Source: Medakamo hakoo
Lineage: Eukaryota > Chlorophyta > Trebouxiophyceae > Coccomyxaceae
Direction: 5' to 3'
Assembly (NCBI GenBank): GCA_026636295.1
Contig: CP089451.1
Span: 248,001 to 312,000, forward strand
Length of the DNA stretch: 64,000 nt
In this document: piece by piece, positions 38,433 to 50,582 of the stretch
Position numbering within the stretch: position 1 is the first letter of the stretch
Layout: each line of letters opens with the position of its first letter
Translations under genes and position numbers: made by a program
The notes under the pieces: generated by a model
Database searches by the model: none
Seen by the model: the letters and a program-made list of their open reading frames with translations, nothing else
Told to the model about the DNA's origin: nothing

Positions 38433-39158
38433 GCGAAATCGAGTGGGCGCGCGGCGCCTAGGCCCTAGGCTGCTCCGGCGCCGCGCGCCCGCCCGGTGTT
38501 TCTTCCTGCCCACCACCCACCTCCCCGCCCCACGCGCGCGTTGATTCAAACTTAGAGAGACCCCTTTAGGATTTTTACCCCCTTCATTTTCCAGTGTGTG
38601 TGCGTGCGTGCGTGCGGGTGGGCGTGTGTGTGTTGGGGGAGTGCGAGCGCGCCTGTGTTTTTTCTGTTTTTTTTCCTTGTTTGCTGGAGAAGTGTGCGGA
38701 ATGAGAGTGCGGGGGCTGCGCAGGGAGGACGGGGGTGGCGGGCCCCACGGCGCCCTCCACTCCACACTCCCGCCATCCCCCGCACTGTGTGTGCGTGTGC
38801 GTGTGTGTGTTTGGGGGGGGGGGGAGCTAGGGAGAGCGAGAGAAGAGAGCGGTGTTCAAAACCATCATCAGGCATCTGGTTTCCGAGAACGAGGGAGGGG
38901 GGGTGGGTTGGGCGCACGGGCGCGACCCCCCCCTCCCGCCGACCTTACACAAGAAAAAACGAAACGCCCACCGCACTCACGCATCGCACACGCACACGAA
39001 AAAAAGGGAAAGGAAAGGATCAACGCACCCACCACCCACGCACGCCCGCGGTTTTTTTGTATCGACGCCGCCCCCCCCACCCTCTCCCCACCGCACGCCT
39101 GTGTGTTTTCTTTTCTTGGGTGTCCCGTCCCCTCCCCTCCCCTCCCCCATGGACCACC
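38433..39158. other. 726-bp convergent spacer with GT repeats and a G12 run
   Basis: Between the 3' ends of the small membrane protein and ARC6-like genes. It holds TGTG/TGCG-type repeats near 38596-38635 and 38786-38812, G12 at 38813-38824 and several T/A runs. No coding segment is supported. Confidence 0.5.
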
Positions 39159-42100
39159 TCAAAGCCCGCCGCCCGGCTCGCCCGTCACCAGCACGCCCGC
39201 CACCTTCCACCGCGGCGCGCCCCGGGACGACGACGACGAGCCGCCGCCGCCGCCCCCGCCGTCACCCACCGCCTCCCGGACCAGCGTGTATTCGGCCGCG
39301 TACGCGTTGTCGTACGAGTGGCCGTCGGACCGCTTGCCCGTGCGCGCGAACAGGTCGCCCGCCTCGCGCAGGCGGGCGCGGACGGTGGCGGCGGCGGCGG
39401 CACCCGGCGGCGGGCGGGCGGGGGCCACGCCGTCCACTTTGAGGGAGCGCAGGCGGAAGACCCAGAACCAGCCGGCGTCGGCCGCGGCCGCCGCGTCGCG
39501 CGCGACGGCGGACCGCCACGGCTCCGCCGCCGCGGCCGCCAGCCGGTCGGTCGCGTGGCGCGGGCCCAGGGCGTCGGCCTTGGCCGCCTGCCACGCCGCG
39601 ATGGCGGCCGTGGCCTGGGCGATGGTCGGGACGGGGGACGCCGACGCCCGGGCGCCGGACGACGGCAGGAGCGAGGCGAGGCGGGCGGCCGCGGCCGCGA
39701 GCGGGCCGGGCGCCGCGGGCGCGGGCGCGCCCGCCCCCGCCGCCGCGGCCGCGCCGCCGCCGCCAAACCGGGGCAGGCGGAAGCCTCCCGCAGGACGAGC
39801 GACGGCCGCCCGGCCGGAAGACCGGGACGGGAGCGGCGCCGCGGGCGAGGCGGCCGGCAGCCGGGCGGCCGCCGCGGCCGCGACGGCCGCCGCGCCGAGC
39901 GCGGCCGCGGCGAGCGGCCCGCCCGGAATGGAGCGCCGGGGGCCCGCCCGGTCCACGACCGCGGCGCCTCCAATGCGGACGGGCGGTGCCAGGGCCTGGG
40001 CCCGCGCGCCCGGCACGGCGGGCAGGATGAGTGCGGGAGGCGGCGGGCGCGGGGTCAGGGCGGCCGCGGCCGCGGACGCGGCCGAGCGCAGCGCGCGCGC
40101 CGCCGCGCCGGCGGCACGCACGAACCCGCCGCCCTCCCCGCCCGCCCGGGCGTCGAGCGCCGCCCCGACCCGCGGGTCGTCAAAGTAGGCCGCCAGCGAG
40201 GGCGACGGCGGGCGGGACGCCGTGTCGACAAAGGCCGGGAAGGCGGCCCGGCCCAGCCACTCCTCCGTCAGCGAGACGAGCCCGGGGAGCGGGTCGGCGC
40301 CGGGGCCGCCCGCCGCCGCGGCCACCCACTCGGCTTCCGCGGTCGCGGCCCGGGCGCGGGCGGCGGCGTGGGCGGCCGCGTCTCCCCCGCCGGCCGGGCC
40401 GGCGGGCAGCGGCGACGGGCCGGCCCGGGCGGGCGCGCGCGCCGCGGCGGACAGGGCGGCCGCCGCGCCGTCCGGGTCGCCCAGCAGGACGCGGGCGGCC
40501 ACGGCCGGCGCGACGGCGCCGCCCGCGGCCGCCGCCTCGCCCGCGCACGCGAGGATGGCGTCGCCAACCTCGATCAGCCCCGGGTCGCGGCGGACGAAGC
40601 CGAGGACGATGTGCGCGGCGGCCACGGCTTCCAGCGCGCCGGGGAAGAGCCAGGGCACCGCGGCGTCGCCGCCCGCGCCGGCCGCGGCCGCGACGGGCAG
40701 CCACCCGTCCCGCCCCGCCGCCGCCACGACCTCGGCCGCGCCCATGCGGGACAGGGCGGACCGTGCCCAGTCGGGCGTGACGCCCTTGGGCAGGGGGGCG
40801 GCCGCGCCGCCGGCCGTGGCGGCGAGCGGGCCGGCGCGCGCGAGCGCGGCCGCGCCGCCGGCAGGCGCGGGCCGGACGCTGCCCACCAGGGCGGCGCCCG
40901 CCACGCCGACGGCGGCGGCGCGCACGGCGGCGTGCGCCGCGTCGGCGGGCAGGGCCAGCTGCTCCAGCACCACGGCCGGCGCCAAGTCCGCCAGGCCGGA
41001 CGCGATGTCGGACGCGAGGCGCGGCGCGAGCGGCGGCGCCTGGCCCGCCCCGCCCCCGCCCAGCCGCCCGCCCTCCGCCAGCAGGCCCGCCGCTTCCTCC
41101 AGGCGGGCGCAGGCAGCGGACGCGGGCGCGGAGCCGCCGGCCTCCAGGGCGGCGCCGGCGAGGGCGCACTGGGCGTGGGCCATGGCCAGGAGCACGTCGC
41201 GCATTTCGGGCGGGGACAGCGCGCCCGAGGCCGCCGCCGCGGCGCCCGCGGACAGCACGACGTCCGCCTCCCCGACTTCTTGGAGCAGGGCCAGCGCTCC
41301 GGGCAGCAGGGGCGCGTCGACGCGCAAGCCCGCCGCGGCGGCGCGGGCGGCGGCGGCGTCGCGCGGCATGCCCGCGCGCGCGGCCGCGGCGCGCGCCGAG
41401 CGCAGCGCTTGCAGCGCTTCCTGCAACAGCACGTCCCGCCCGTCGGCCGCGCGGCGGGAGAAGCCGGCGGGGAGGGGGGAGCGGGCCAGGCCTTCGTAGG
41501 CGGCGATGATGGCGGCGTCGGCGTAGTCCCGGCCGCGCAGGCCGAGGAGCTGGGGGTGGGGGGGAAGGCAGGAGGGGGGGGGATGGCTTTTTTTGAGTGG
41601 GGAGAGGGGTGCGCGGTGGGGCGAGGGGGGCGCGCGCGAGCGGGTGTGCGTTTTTTTGGGGCGTGAGAGCTTGGAGCTGGCCCCCGATTGTGGGCACACG
41701 GCACAGCGCGTCCAAGCCGGAGACGCATGCGGTCTCTGTGGCAGGCAGTTGGGACGGGGAGCAGGCATGGTCTGGAGGAGGCGCGGGCCACCGCGGATGC
41801 GGTTCCCCTTGCCACTCGGAGCTGTTTGAAACACCGGCCGATCGACAAAGCGCGGCCCGCGGGCACAGCCACCGGCATCGCATCACCGCGCCGTCACGCT
41901 GGCTGTGTAGCCTGATGACTCAGGCGTCGACTGCACGGGGCGCACGCTTCAAGTGCGCCGACCGCAGGCCCGCGGCACGGCCGCATGCTGCTGTCTTGTT
42001 TTTGCTCGCGCCGCGCGCGCTTGGCCCTCTCAACTCGCGCTGCGAGCCCGCTCGCAGGCTTCACCCATCCCTCTCCCGCACCTGGGCGTAGTCGACCGGC

Positions 42101-42246
42101 AGCGCGATCTCTTCCACGTCCGCTGCCGGGCGGGCGCGAGGTGGAAGCGGGGTGGGGCGCGCAGAAGACGCGGGCGAGGCGCGGCGGGCCAGCGGCGAGC
42201 GCGCCGGCGCCGACCGGCGCGGCGTCGAGAGGCGGGCCGGCTGCAT
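39159..42246 (-). CDS. ARC6/PARC6-type chloroplast division protein
   Basis: Exons 42246-42082 and 41549-39159, 851 aa (Arabidopsis ARC6 is 801). Exon 1 is a transit peptide (MQPARLSTPRRSAPARSPLA) ending EEIALPVDYAQ; exon 2 continues LLGLRGRDYADAAIIAAYEG, the J-like domain of the family. A long helical Ala-rich middle follows. The C-terminal IMS/DUF4101 domain is clear: IAQATAAIAAWQAAKADALG, DAGWFWVFRLRSLKVDGVAP, ARLREAGDLFARTGKR, SYDNAYAAEYTLVREA and WKVAGVLV. ARC6 spans the inner envelope, stabilises the FtsZ ring and binds PDV2 through this domain. ARC6 and its paralogue PARC6 cannot be separated by eye. Confidence 0.88.
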
Positions 42247-42484
42247 GGTTTGGCTCCGGGTGAGGCCCTGGGTGTTGTGTGTGCGCGTGTGTGCGGAGCT
42301 CCCTGCACAGGCGAGAGTCTTGGTGGGTGTGGCGAGTGGGAGCGGGCGTGGGCGTGTGTGTCCACTCTCGTCAGCAGTGTGGAACGGCGGTGTGTGAGGC
42401 GCGAGTGGGGGCGCATGTTTTGATTTTTTCGCCTAGTGTGTGGTGTGCTGCTACCCGCCCTCTCTCTCCACCTGCGGTCCGTCC

Positions 42485-43256
42485 TCAGTCCGCCTCCATC
42501 GCCGCGCCGCCAGGCCCTCCCCCGCTCGCATCGCTCATGGCGGCAGACCCAGCTCGGCCCAGGGCTCCATGCCCGTCCTCGCTGCTGGTGGAGTCTGGCC
42601 GGGGGCCCCCGCCCGCCCCTGCCGCCGCCAGCATCGCCCGCCGCAGGCGGGCCTCATCCTCCAACAGCCGGCGCGGGCCGCCGACCGCGCCCGCGACCGC
42701 GGCGTGTGCGGCCAGGGCAGCGGCCGCCGGGCCGGCGTACGGGACCAGGGCCAGGCACGGCGGCGGACCGGTGGCGGCAGCCGCGCGGACGTCGGGTGGC
42801 TCAGACGTGGAACGCGCGCGGGACGGCGGGCCGGGCGCGGCGCCCCAGGCGGGCGCAGCGAGTGGTGGCGGGGATCCTGGCGGGCGGGCGGAGGAGGGGG
42901 AGGCAGGCGTGGCCAGGGCCGCGAACGGCTGTGTGTGTGCGTGGTGTGCATGGGGGAGGGGATGATGGGGGATGGGTATGGCTAGGCGGAGAGCCGTCTG
43001 GGGGAAACGCATGCGCTAGAAACGCACAGAAAAACGCGGCCGCCATCCCAGCCAAACTCACCGTCGCGGCCGGCTGCGCACTGGTCCAGGCCATGATATC
43101 GCCCTCAACACTAGGAGACCCGAAAACGGTGGGCGCGGACAGCGCGGGCGCCACGGCCCGTCGTTTTGCGAGTGGCGGCGCCGCACAGCCTTCCTCGTCG
43201 CCGCCCGGCCCGGCGCTGACGGAGAAGCCCGGGGCTTTTCTCTTGGTGTGAGACAT
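42485..43256 (-). CDS. Hypothetical protein
   Basis: Exons 43256-43062 and 42928-42485, 212 aa, phase-0 junction. N-terminal MSHTKRKAPGFSVSAGPGGD and LAKRRAVAPAL look like nuclear localisation signals; FGSPSVEGDIMAWTSAQPA closes exon 1. Exon 2 is Pro/Ala-rich, then a helical segment (LALVPYAGPAAAALAAHAAV, RRLLEDEARLRRAMLAAAG) and a Ser/Gly/Asp tail. Codon use matches true genes. The family is not recognised. Confidence 0.5.
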
Positions 43257-43554
43257 GTGGGGTGTGTGGCCGCCCACCGCGCGGAGGCGCGGGCCGCCGA
43301 GTGCGGGCGACCGGCCGCCGGGCCCCGAGAATGGGAAGGAATGAGCAGAGTGTGAAACCTTCTTCCAGGGAGGACCGAGACAGACGTGCTCTCCCCGCCG
43401 AGGAACTCTCTCCGAAAAACACAGCACCACCACCGGGTTTACACAACAGTCACCAGAGCTCTCTGCCTCCCCCACACAAGGCCGCGCGGCGCTCACACAA
43501 AGCGGCGCGCACGCCCCCTGCAGGCGATGAAAAAAAAGACTCAGGGAACTCTCA

Positions 43555-44584
43555 TCACGCGGCGGCCTTCGCCGTCGCCTCCGTGCCCTCCCGGAAACCG
43601 TTCTTGGCGCGGCGCGGCAGGTCCTTCAGGTGGCGCATGCGGCCCGTGCCCGTCGTCTTGCGGCGGATGGCCTTCTCGGACCAGTTGTCTGGAGTGGCGA
43701 GGTGTGTGTGTGGATGGACGGGAGGGGGAAGGGCGTGAGTGGGTGGTCGAGCAAGGAGGCGCGGCAAAAAAAACTCTCTCTCTGCCCCGCAGGGACGGCG
43801 TCCTCTCCGTCTCCCACCACGCGCCGCACGGTCGCACGCCCTTCCCGGACGCTCTGGCCACACACTCATCAAAGAAACTCCCCCCCCCCCAAAAAAAAAC
43901 TCTCAACGCACATTTGCGCAGGCGCGCCGCGGGGTAGCCGCACCCGCCGCACTTGGACTTCTGGATGTGGAAGGCCGTGCGCCCGCACCGCCGGCACAGG
44001 GTGTGCGTCTTGTTGTGGCGCTTACCTGGAGGTGGAGGGTGGGAGAGGGGATGGGAGGGAGTGGGGCAGGGTGAGTGTTTTGACGGCGCAAAAAAAAGAA
44101 AAACGGCCGATCGTTTAGCGAGCGCGCGGAGGTGAACGAGGCGGCCGTAATGGGCCGTCAGGGATCGCGCACGGATCCACCCGCCCGCAGGCTTGCCCTT
44201 GATGTTTAAGGAGTATCCGTGCGAGGCGATGGGCCCGTCCGTCCCCCGCTAGAGGGTCAGGCGGGGTCCGAGCGAGTCGTGCCGCCCAAGCTGGGCCGCC
44301 GCCGGCGCGAGGGGAGGGTCGCCGGGCGAACGCAGCGGCCGGCCGCGGCAACGGATCGAGCAGCGGCTGTCTCACTGCGAGCAAAGCCGTCTCTGGCACA
44401 GGCTGAACGGTCCCGCAGGGCGGTAAGACCGGGTACGGGCGGGCCGGCCGGCCGAGACGCAGCGGCGGCCCGAATCGCCGCCGGGGTCGCGCTCCACACA
44501 CAAACAACGCCACAGCCGCCCCTCCCACAAAAAACCACATCCGCACTCACCGAAGGAGCCCGTGCCCTTGCCCTTTTTACCCAT
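43555..44584 (-). CDS. RPL37: 60S ribosomal protein L37 (eL37)
   Basis: Exons 44584-44551, 44025-43912 and 43688-43555, 93 aa, the normal size. It reads [12 protein letters not shown], then [36 protein letters not shown], and [20 protein letters not shown]. Four cysteines in CxxC pairs form the zinc ribbon. Both introns fall in phase 1 (G|GT and T|AC) and are long for the window (525 and 223 nt). The spacer to TspO is 405 bp. Confidence 0.96.
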
Positions 44585-44989
44585 GGCGGCGCGTTGTGTG
44601 AGGAGAAACGGGGAAAGGAGGCCGCGCGACCTTGAAAAAAAACTGGTTTGTGAGAGCTGTGAGAGCGAGCGTTCTGCGCCGTGCCTCCTCACTCTCCATA
44701 CAGCGCGCGCACCGAGACAGAGAACGGTGAGGGAGATTGGCCGCGCAACGCAGCCACGAGGGGCCGCCACAGCGAAAACACGCGTCCTGCCCAGACGACA
44801 GAGCGCGTGCGCTCCCACCGCGCCTGGGTTTGCTGTGAGCCGAGCCAGTCTTGGGTGGCTGCTCCGTCGGAGCAGCAGCCGCACGCGCGCGTCCCTTCAA
44901 CCTGGCCCCCCCCTTCCAGCACCCCTTCCACGCCCCACACTCACCAAGCACACCCCTTCCACGCCCACTACTCAACCTCAACAGGAAAG
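44585..44989. promoter_or_regulatory. Divergent spacer between RPL37 and the TspO-like gene
   Basis: A 405-bp head-to-head spacer with an A-run at 44635-44641, repeated GTGAGAG and CACTCTCC near 44650-44698, and a C-rich stretch near 44905-44948. Confidence 0.35.
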
Positions 44990-45565
44990 ATGAAGTTGAC
45001 GATCCCGTCCTATGAAGCCGCCTTCCAGGGCTTGGCGGCCGCCCTCCCCACCCCGGCCGACCTGCCGCCCGCCGACGGCTTCCTGGGCGCCGCCGCGGCC
45101 ATCGTCTTCGGGTCGGGCCGCCTCATCCCGTCGTACCGCGACTCGTACCGCACGTGGTACCCGTCCCTGAAGAAGCCGGCGTGGACGCCGCCGCCGGCCG
45201 CCTTCCCGGCCGTCTGGATCCCGCTCAAGCTGCTGCAGAGCGCGGGCCTGGCGCGCCTGCTGGCCGCCGCGGCCGGCGCCGGGTGGAGCGCGCCGTCCCT
45301 GGTCCCGCTTGGCGCGTGGGGCGTCCACTGCGCCCTGGGCAACCTCTGGAACGTCGTCCACTTTGGCCGGCACGACCTCAAAAAGAGTGTGTGGGTGATG
45401 GCCGGCGTGTGGGCGTCCGCGATCGGCACGGCGGTCGCCTGGCGGGAGGCCGACCCCGCGGCGGGCAAGCTGTTTGCGCCGACGTGCGTGTGGCTGACCA
45501 TCGCGGCGGCGCTCAACGTCTCCATCGCCCGCCTGAACGGCGCGTTCGACTCCAAGGCTGACTGA
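44990..45565 (+). CDS. TspO/MBR family membrane protein
   Basis: Intronless, 191 aa. After an N-terminal extension (MKLTIPSYEAAFQGLAAALP), the family signature is WYPSLKKPAWTPPPAAFPAV followed by WIPLKLLQSAGLARLL. Later helices are VPLGAWGVHCALGNLWNVVH, SVWVMAGVWASAIGTAVAW and APTCVWLTIAAALNVSIARL. TspO proteins are five-helix tryptophan-rich proteins that bind tetrapyrroles and sterols. The usual second tryptophan cluster is only partly kept, so it is a divergent member. An AATAAA hexamer lies about 80 bp after the stop. Confidence 0.82.
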   Translation: MKLTIPSYEAAFQGLAAALPTPADLPPADGFLGAAAAIVFGSGRLIPSYRDSYRTWYPSLKKPAWTPPPAAFPAVWIPLKLLQSAGLARLLAAAAGAGWSAPSLVPLGAWGVHCALGNLWNVVHFGRHDLKKSVWVMAGVWASAIGTAVAWREADPAAGKLFAPTCVWLTIAAALNVSIARLNGAFDSKAD

Positions 45566-45761
45566 GGGGGGACGGGGCCGGGGGGAGGCAGGGGGAAAGG
45601 CGGGCTCTCTTTTCTGCAAAAACGCCGACGAAGAAAGACAAGGAAGAAATAAAGGAACAAAAAGAATGACGGTTAACACAGACGACCCCAGCACACCCAC
45701 ACACGCCCACGCCAACACACACACACACTCCCACTCTTCTCACCCCGTGCCCACACACACA

Positions 45762-46661
45762 CTAATCAAACTTGCCCACCGACTCCGTCTCCACGTCCTC
45801 GGACGCCTCAGGGTAGGCGGCGGACGACGGCGGCGGCGCGCCCGCGCCGCCCAGCCCGCCGGCCGCGTGCCGGGTGTAGTAGCTCCACCCGCCGCCCATC
45901 CACGCCGCAGAAAAAACGGCGATGGCGAGCGGGTTGGCGGCGGCACGCAGGGAGACGGTGCCAAAGGCGAGCGCTTCGGACAAGAAAAAGGCGGCGGCCA
46001 AGCAGAAGGAGAAGAGCGTCGCGCCGTACACCGGCTTGACGCGCGGGTCGCGGGCGCAGACCAGGCACAGGGCGCAGGTGGTGAGGGTCCAGACGGCAAA
46101 GGTGCGGCCTTGGAGGTCGTTGACTGGGTGGTGGGGGGTGAGAGGGCGTGTCAGCGGGGGGAACAGGCGGAGAGGGAGGGGTGGGTGGGGAGAGGCCGTG
46201 GGGGTCGGGTCAGCGACGGGCGGAGAGACGCGCGGTGCGCCCCTTTCGTCCCTCTCTCCTTTCCATTCCATCCCTCCACTCCCGACAACATACCCAGGTC
46301 CGGCCGCTTGTCAAACAGGTTGGACGCCAGCTTGCCGGGCAGGAAGAAGCCGAGGTAGACTGTGAGGGGGGGGGAGGACGGGAGAGAGTGAGGGCGTGGA
46401 GGGCGGGGGATGCGTCAAAACTCGGACGAGCGCGAACAGCCGCCAGGCGACCATGTCCCAGACATGCGCCACGCCCATTCTATGATGCGAACCTCCCACC
46501 ACAGGCTGGCATGGTCGACGCCGACAATGGGCGGCAGGCAGGCCCACAGCTCTCGTTTTGCGCGCCGCGCGACGCCGAACACAAAGCGCACCGGACAACA
46601 GCCGCAGCAGGGCGACAAACACCAGCCATCGCCTCAGGGCCGTGACAGACGGTGCAGCCAT
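45762..46661 (-). CDS. ERG28: ERG28-like sterol biosynthesis scaffold protein
   Basis: Exons 46661-46592, 46359-46294 and 46123-45762, 165 aa, both junctions phase 1. The N terminus is MAAPSVTALRRWLVFVALLR followed by LLSVYLGFFLPGKLASNLF, then RPDLVNDLQGRTFAVWTLTT, CALCLVCARDPRVKPVYGAT, FFLSEALAFGTVSLRAA and FSAAWMGGGWSYY. The GRTFxVWTL block and four-helix layout are diagnostic. ERG28 tethers C4-demethylation enzymes in the ER. A Ser/Glu-rich tail follows the last helix. Confidence 0.9.
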
Positions 46662-46883
46662 GTGGGCGCGATGTGGACGCGAAGGGAGTGGGAAAAGGGG
46701 CGCGCCCTGAGGCGCGGTCCGCGAACTGGAGAGTGTGGGGGGGCGCGCAACCGGCAGCGTCACCCCACAGCCCGGACGGATGGAAAGTAAAAAAAAACAC
46801 GAAATGAAAAGTCAACACGTTTCTTTTTTCAGTCGCTCCCATTTTAACGCACGCACCCAACAGGAAACGCCAGTTGCACCGCT

Positions 46884-48955
46884 TCACGGCGTTTTAGGCG
46901 GCGGCGGCGGCGGAGGCCAGGCCTCCCCACCACCACCACCGCCGCTGCCCGCCCACCCACCACGGCCGTCGTCGCCCTGCACCATCTTCCCGGCCTCGGA
47001 CACATTGAACACGTAGGACGGGTCGGACAGGGACGCGATGTCGGGCGGGGTGGCCTTGGAGGGCGCCGAGGGCGACGGCGGCCCGGGCGGCGCGTCCCCC
47101 GAGGCCGCCCCACCCCCGCCCATCGCCCCCGCCCGCCCCCGGTCCGCTTCCAAGTCGATGTGGCGGATGGCCGGCATGAAGGCCCGGATGGACGCTTCAA
47201 TGCGGTCGACTTCGGCGCCCAGGGCGCCCACCATGTCCTGGCCGTACGAGGCCAGGGCGGCGTCCAAGGCCGCGTCGGACGCGGCGGCCGCGCCGGGCGA
47301 GGCGGCCTGCCCAGCACGCTGCCCGCCGTTCCCACCACCCCACGCCGCCGCGTTGACCGCCGCCCGGATGGGCGCGGCCACGGCGGCGGGGCCGCCCAGG
47401 CGGGCCAAGTGCCGGGCGACAACGCGGGCGCCGTCAAACTCGATCTCGGCTTTGAAGCGGAAGATGCCTGTGGGAGGGTGGGGATGGAGGGATGGAGGGA
47501 TGGAGGGGTGGGTGGGTGAGTGGATGGGCGCGGGACCAAGGAAAAAAAAACAGGGCGCACACAGGCCCCCACGCCGCCCGCGCACGCACCAGGCCCGATT
47601 TCTTCGGACTTCGCGTCAAAGACCGCCCGCACGACGGGGTCGCGGGCCAGGTGGTTGAGCACGCGCTGCATGTCGACCGGGTGCATGGCCCGCCCGATCA
47701 GCAGCGACCGGTTTTGCTGGATCAGGAAGGCGGCGGTGCAGCCCATGAGCAGGCCGACGGCCAGGGAGCCGGCCGCGTCGTAAAGGGGCGAGCCGGTCGC
47801 GGCGGTGGCGGCCGTGGCGGACGCGGCGATGGCCAGCCCCGCGACGGCCGCGCCGTCCTCCAGCATGACCGCGACGGACGTCGGGTCGACGCCGCGGGCG
47901 ACGTACTCGCGGAAGGGCAGCCCCGCGGCGGCGGCGCCGGCGTGGACGGCGCGGACGGCGACGAGGAGTGAGTAGCCTTCCACGACGGCGGAGACGCCCA
48001 GGACGGCCAGGCCCCAGCCCAGGTGCGGGGGCGGGGCCGGCGCGGGGTCGAGCAGGCTCTGCACGCCGTGCGCGACGGTCGCGCCCGCGCCCAGGCAGAA
48101 AATGCCGACCGCCGAGACGAGCGCCCACACAAACTTGTCTTTCATGTACCCGTACGGGTGCGCGGCCGTGGGCGCGCGGCGGGACCGGGTGACGCCCACC
48201 CGCAGCAGGGCTTGGTTGGCCGTGTCGACGACCGAGTGGACGGCTTCGGCCAGCATGGCGGCCGACCCCGTGGCGGCGTACGCGGCCAGCTTGGCCGCGA
48301 AGATGGCGGCGTTGGCGCCGATGGCGACGGAGACGGTGTGCAGTTCGCGCGCGAGCGCGGCGCGCTCGGCGGGCGACTCAAACGGCGCGTCGTCCTCTTC
48401 TCCCGGCGGCGCGGACGCCGCGCCGCCGGCGCCGCCGCCACCCACGCCGACTGTCGGCCCAAAGCCAGGAGGAGGAGGAGGAGGAGGTGGTGGTGGAGGC
48501 GGCGGTGCGGACGCGTCCCAGGCTGCCGCAGCGGCCGCGGCGGCGACAGGCCGAGGCGGGGCGGGCGAGAGGGGCGGCGGTGGCGACGGTGGCGGCACGA
48601 CCGGCGCCTTGCCCTCCCCGCCGCTTTTACCACCTTTGTCCGGCACGCCGCCCGCTAAGTTGGCGTACGCGGCCGTGGGTGGTAAGAGGAGGTGGTGGTG
48701 TGGGAGTGCGGCGCGGCGGGAGGGGAGGAGCGGTGGGCGCGCGCCTGGAGCGAGCGCACGGACAGCGGATGGTGGCGGCAGCACGCGGCCTGCGCTCATG
48801 GCGCGCGCGTGCGCGCCGACCCAGGGCTTGGCCATGCCTAGAGCAGCAGAACCAGGCGGGGGCGCGGACGAGCACGCGCCGTCAGAAGCGGCAGACGACG
48901 CCTGGAGGCGCCAAGCGCGGCTGAGCACGCGGCCAGCGGCGCTCCGCGCGCGCAT
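46884..48955 (-). CDS. SLC30A9 (ZnT9)-type cation diffusion facilitator
   Basis: Exons 48955-47590 and 47467-46884, about 649 aa; a later Met at 48835 is an alternative start. The Arg/Ala-rich start (MRARSAAGRVLSRAWRLQAS) suggests a mitochondrial presequence. A Pro-rich linker leads to LHTVSVAIGANAAIFAAKLA, AEAVHSVVDTANQALLRVGV, AHPYGYMKDKFVWALVSAVG, FCLGAGATVAHGVQSLLDP and MLEDGAAVAGLAIAASATAA. HSVxDTxNQ and HPYGYxxxxFVWALVS are specific to the ZnT9 branch. The cytosolic or matrix domain (RFKAEIEFDGARVVARHLA) crosses the intron. ZnT9 exports zinc from mitochondria in animals. Confidence 0.9.
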
Positions 48956-49595
48956 GCAGCCGCGGGGACGGCTGGGGTGCGGCGGCTGCAGTTCCCGCCA
49001 GTGGGCGGAGCCTGTGGGCGCGGCGCGCAGGTCCAGGGTTGAGGAGGGCCGAGGGCGGGCGGGCGGAGAGTTCCGCACGGCCGTTAGAGAAAGGGAAGGC
49101 GCCGGGGTGTGGTGTGGTGGTGCCCAAGGGCGCGGCTGGCCAGTGGCAGTGGCGGGCGCACGGGCGATGGAGGGAGGGCGTCTTCTGCCTCTCCACCACT
49201 CCCTATCGGTGCGCACGAATTCAGAGCAGGGCCTGGGTGTGTGAACGGGGCGTGGACACGATGAAAAGGCCGGGCGGTGAGCGGCGTCAAGCGAGCGGCA
49301 GGCATGAGAAACGCCGACTCCCTCCTGCTTCCCTCGTCGGCCGGCGCATTGCCGGCTGCTGAGCCCTCCCCGCAATGCGTGCGAGGTAGGACAAACCCCG
49401 TCGACCCCCTGCAATAGCTGGAAGAGCGAGGAAAGGCTCGCCCTCCTCTCAACGCACCGGTGTGTGGTCCACAAAAAGGAGAAAGACAAGTCTGCGTCCC
49501 AGTGGCTGGCCCGCGTGCTCCCCCTCCCTCGCTCACTCGCGAATCGTCGAGCGACACAGAGCCAACACACACGCCGCGGCGAAAGCACACTCACG
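48956..49595. promoter_or_regulatory. Divergent spacer between the ZnT9-like and eIF4E genes
   Basis: A 640-bp spacer, the largest of the head-to-head spacers here. The frame upstream of the ZnT9 start remains open, so a longer N terminus cannot be excluded. No independent gene is seen. Confidence 0.35.
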
Positions 49596-50582
49596 ATGGC
49601 CGACGACGCGTCCGCCCCCGCTGGCGACGCCCCGAAATCCCACCCACTGGAACACTCGTGGACGCTGTGGTTTGACAACCCGAGGTGAGGGACGGGAGAG
49701 GAAAAGCTGACCCGCGCCGCCCGCCGACGCTCTCTCCTCGCCTCCGCCGGCGCCGCTCTCACCCGGCGCCCCCACCCACCCCCACGCATCACACAGAGGC
49801 TCCCAGAAGGTGGCTTCCTGGGGCCAGTCCCTGCGGTCCGTCTACACCTTCTCCACGGTCGAAGACTTTTGGGGGTGCGTTGTGTCTCGTGTGCATCGGG
49901 AGGGCGGCGGTTGTTGTACGCGCGCGTGTTGAGGGGGTCCCCGGCCTCGCCTGCGCCCAACGCCACGCCCAGCGTGTGGACGGGTGTGTGAGCCTGGCAT
50001 GTGCGGGCGGACAAAGAGAGGGCAGACCTTCGACGTCCTGAACGGCGCGACTTTCTCCACCCTTTGCCCGCCTCCCCGCGGCGGCCCGCTCCCTCCACCC
50101 GCCCTCCATCCTCACGCGACATGCTCGACACGCCCCGCCCCACCCTCAACAGCCTGTACAACAACATCAAGCCCCCCTCCTGGCTGTCCCACGGCTCCGA
50201 CCTGCACCTGTTCAAGGCCGGCATCGAGCCCAAGTGGGAGGACCCGGAGTGCGAGGGCGGCGGCAAGTGGACCGTCCTCGTGCCAAAGGGCGCGGCGTCC
50301 AAGCAGGCCCTCGACACGATGTGGCTGAACCTGCTGCTGGCGTGCATCGGCGAGCAGTTTGCGGACGGCGACGAGATCTGCGGCGCCGTCGTCAACGTGC
50401 GCGCCAAGCAGGACAAGGTGTGCCTGTGGACGCGGACGGCCGCGAATGAGGCGGCCCAGGTCGGGATTGGGAAGCAGCTGAAGGCTGTGCTGGACCTGGA
50501 CTCGGCCGCGCGCGTCGGTTTCCTGGTGCACGCGGACGCGAAAGCGTACGACCGGAGTGCCAAAGACCGGTACATCGTGTGA
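49596..50582 (+). CDS. EIF4E: Translation initiation factor eIF4E
   Basis: Exons 49596-49684, 49797-49874 and 50153-50582, 198 aa. It reads [18 protein letters not shown], then [60 protein letters not shown] and [15 protein letters not shown]. The cap-sandwich tryptophans (SW at 36-37 region, PKWEDP) and the W of [16 protein letters not shown] are present. The last segment is [20 protein letters not shown]. Size fits eIF4E or the plant eIF(iso)4E isoform; the isoform cannot be decided. Confidence 0.95.

Noticed and set aside
46844-50575. A 1243-codon open frame on the minus strand across ZnT9 and eIF4E
   Set aside because: It reads through the ZnT9 intron and antisense to eIF4E; the true exons are defined by splice sites and family motifs. 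Stop codons are rare in GC-rich DNA, so long shadow frames are expected.
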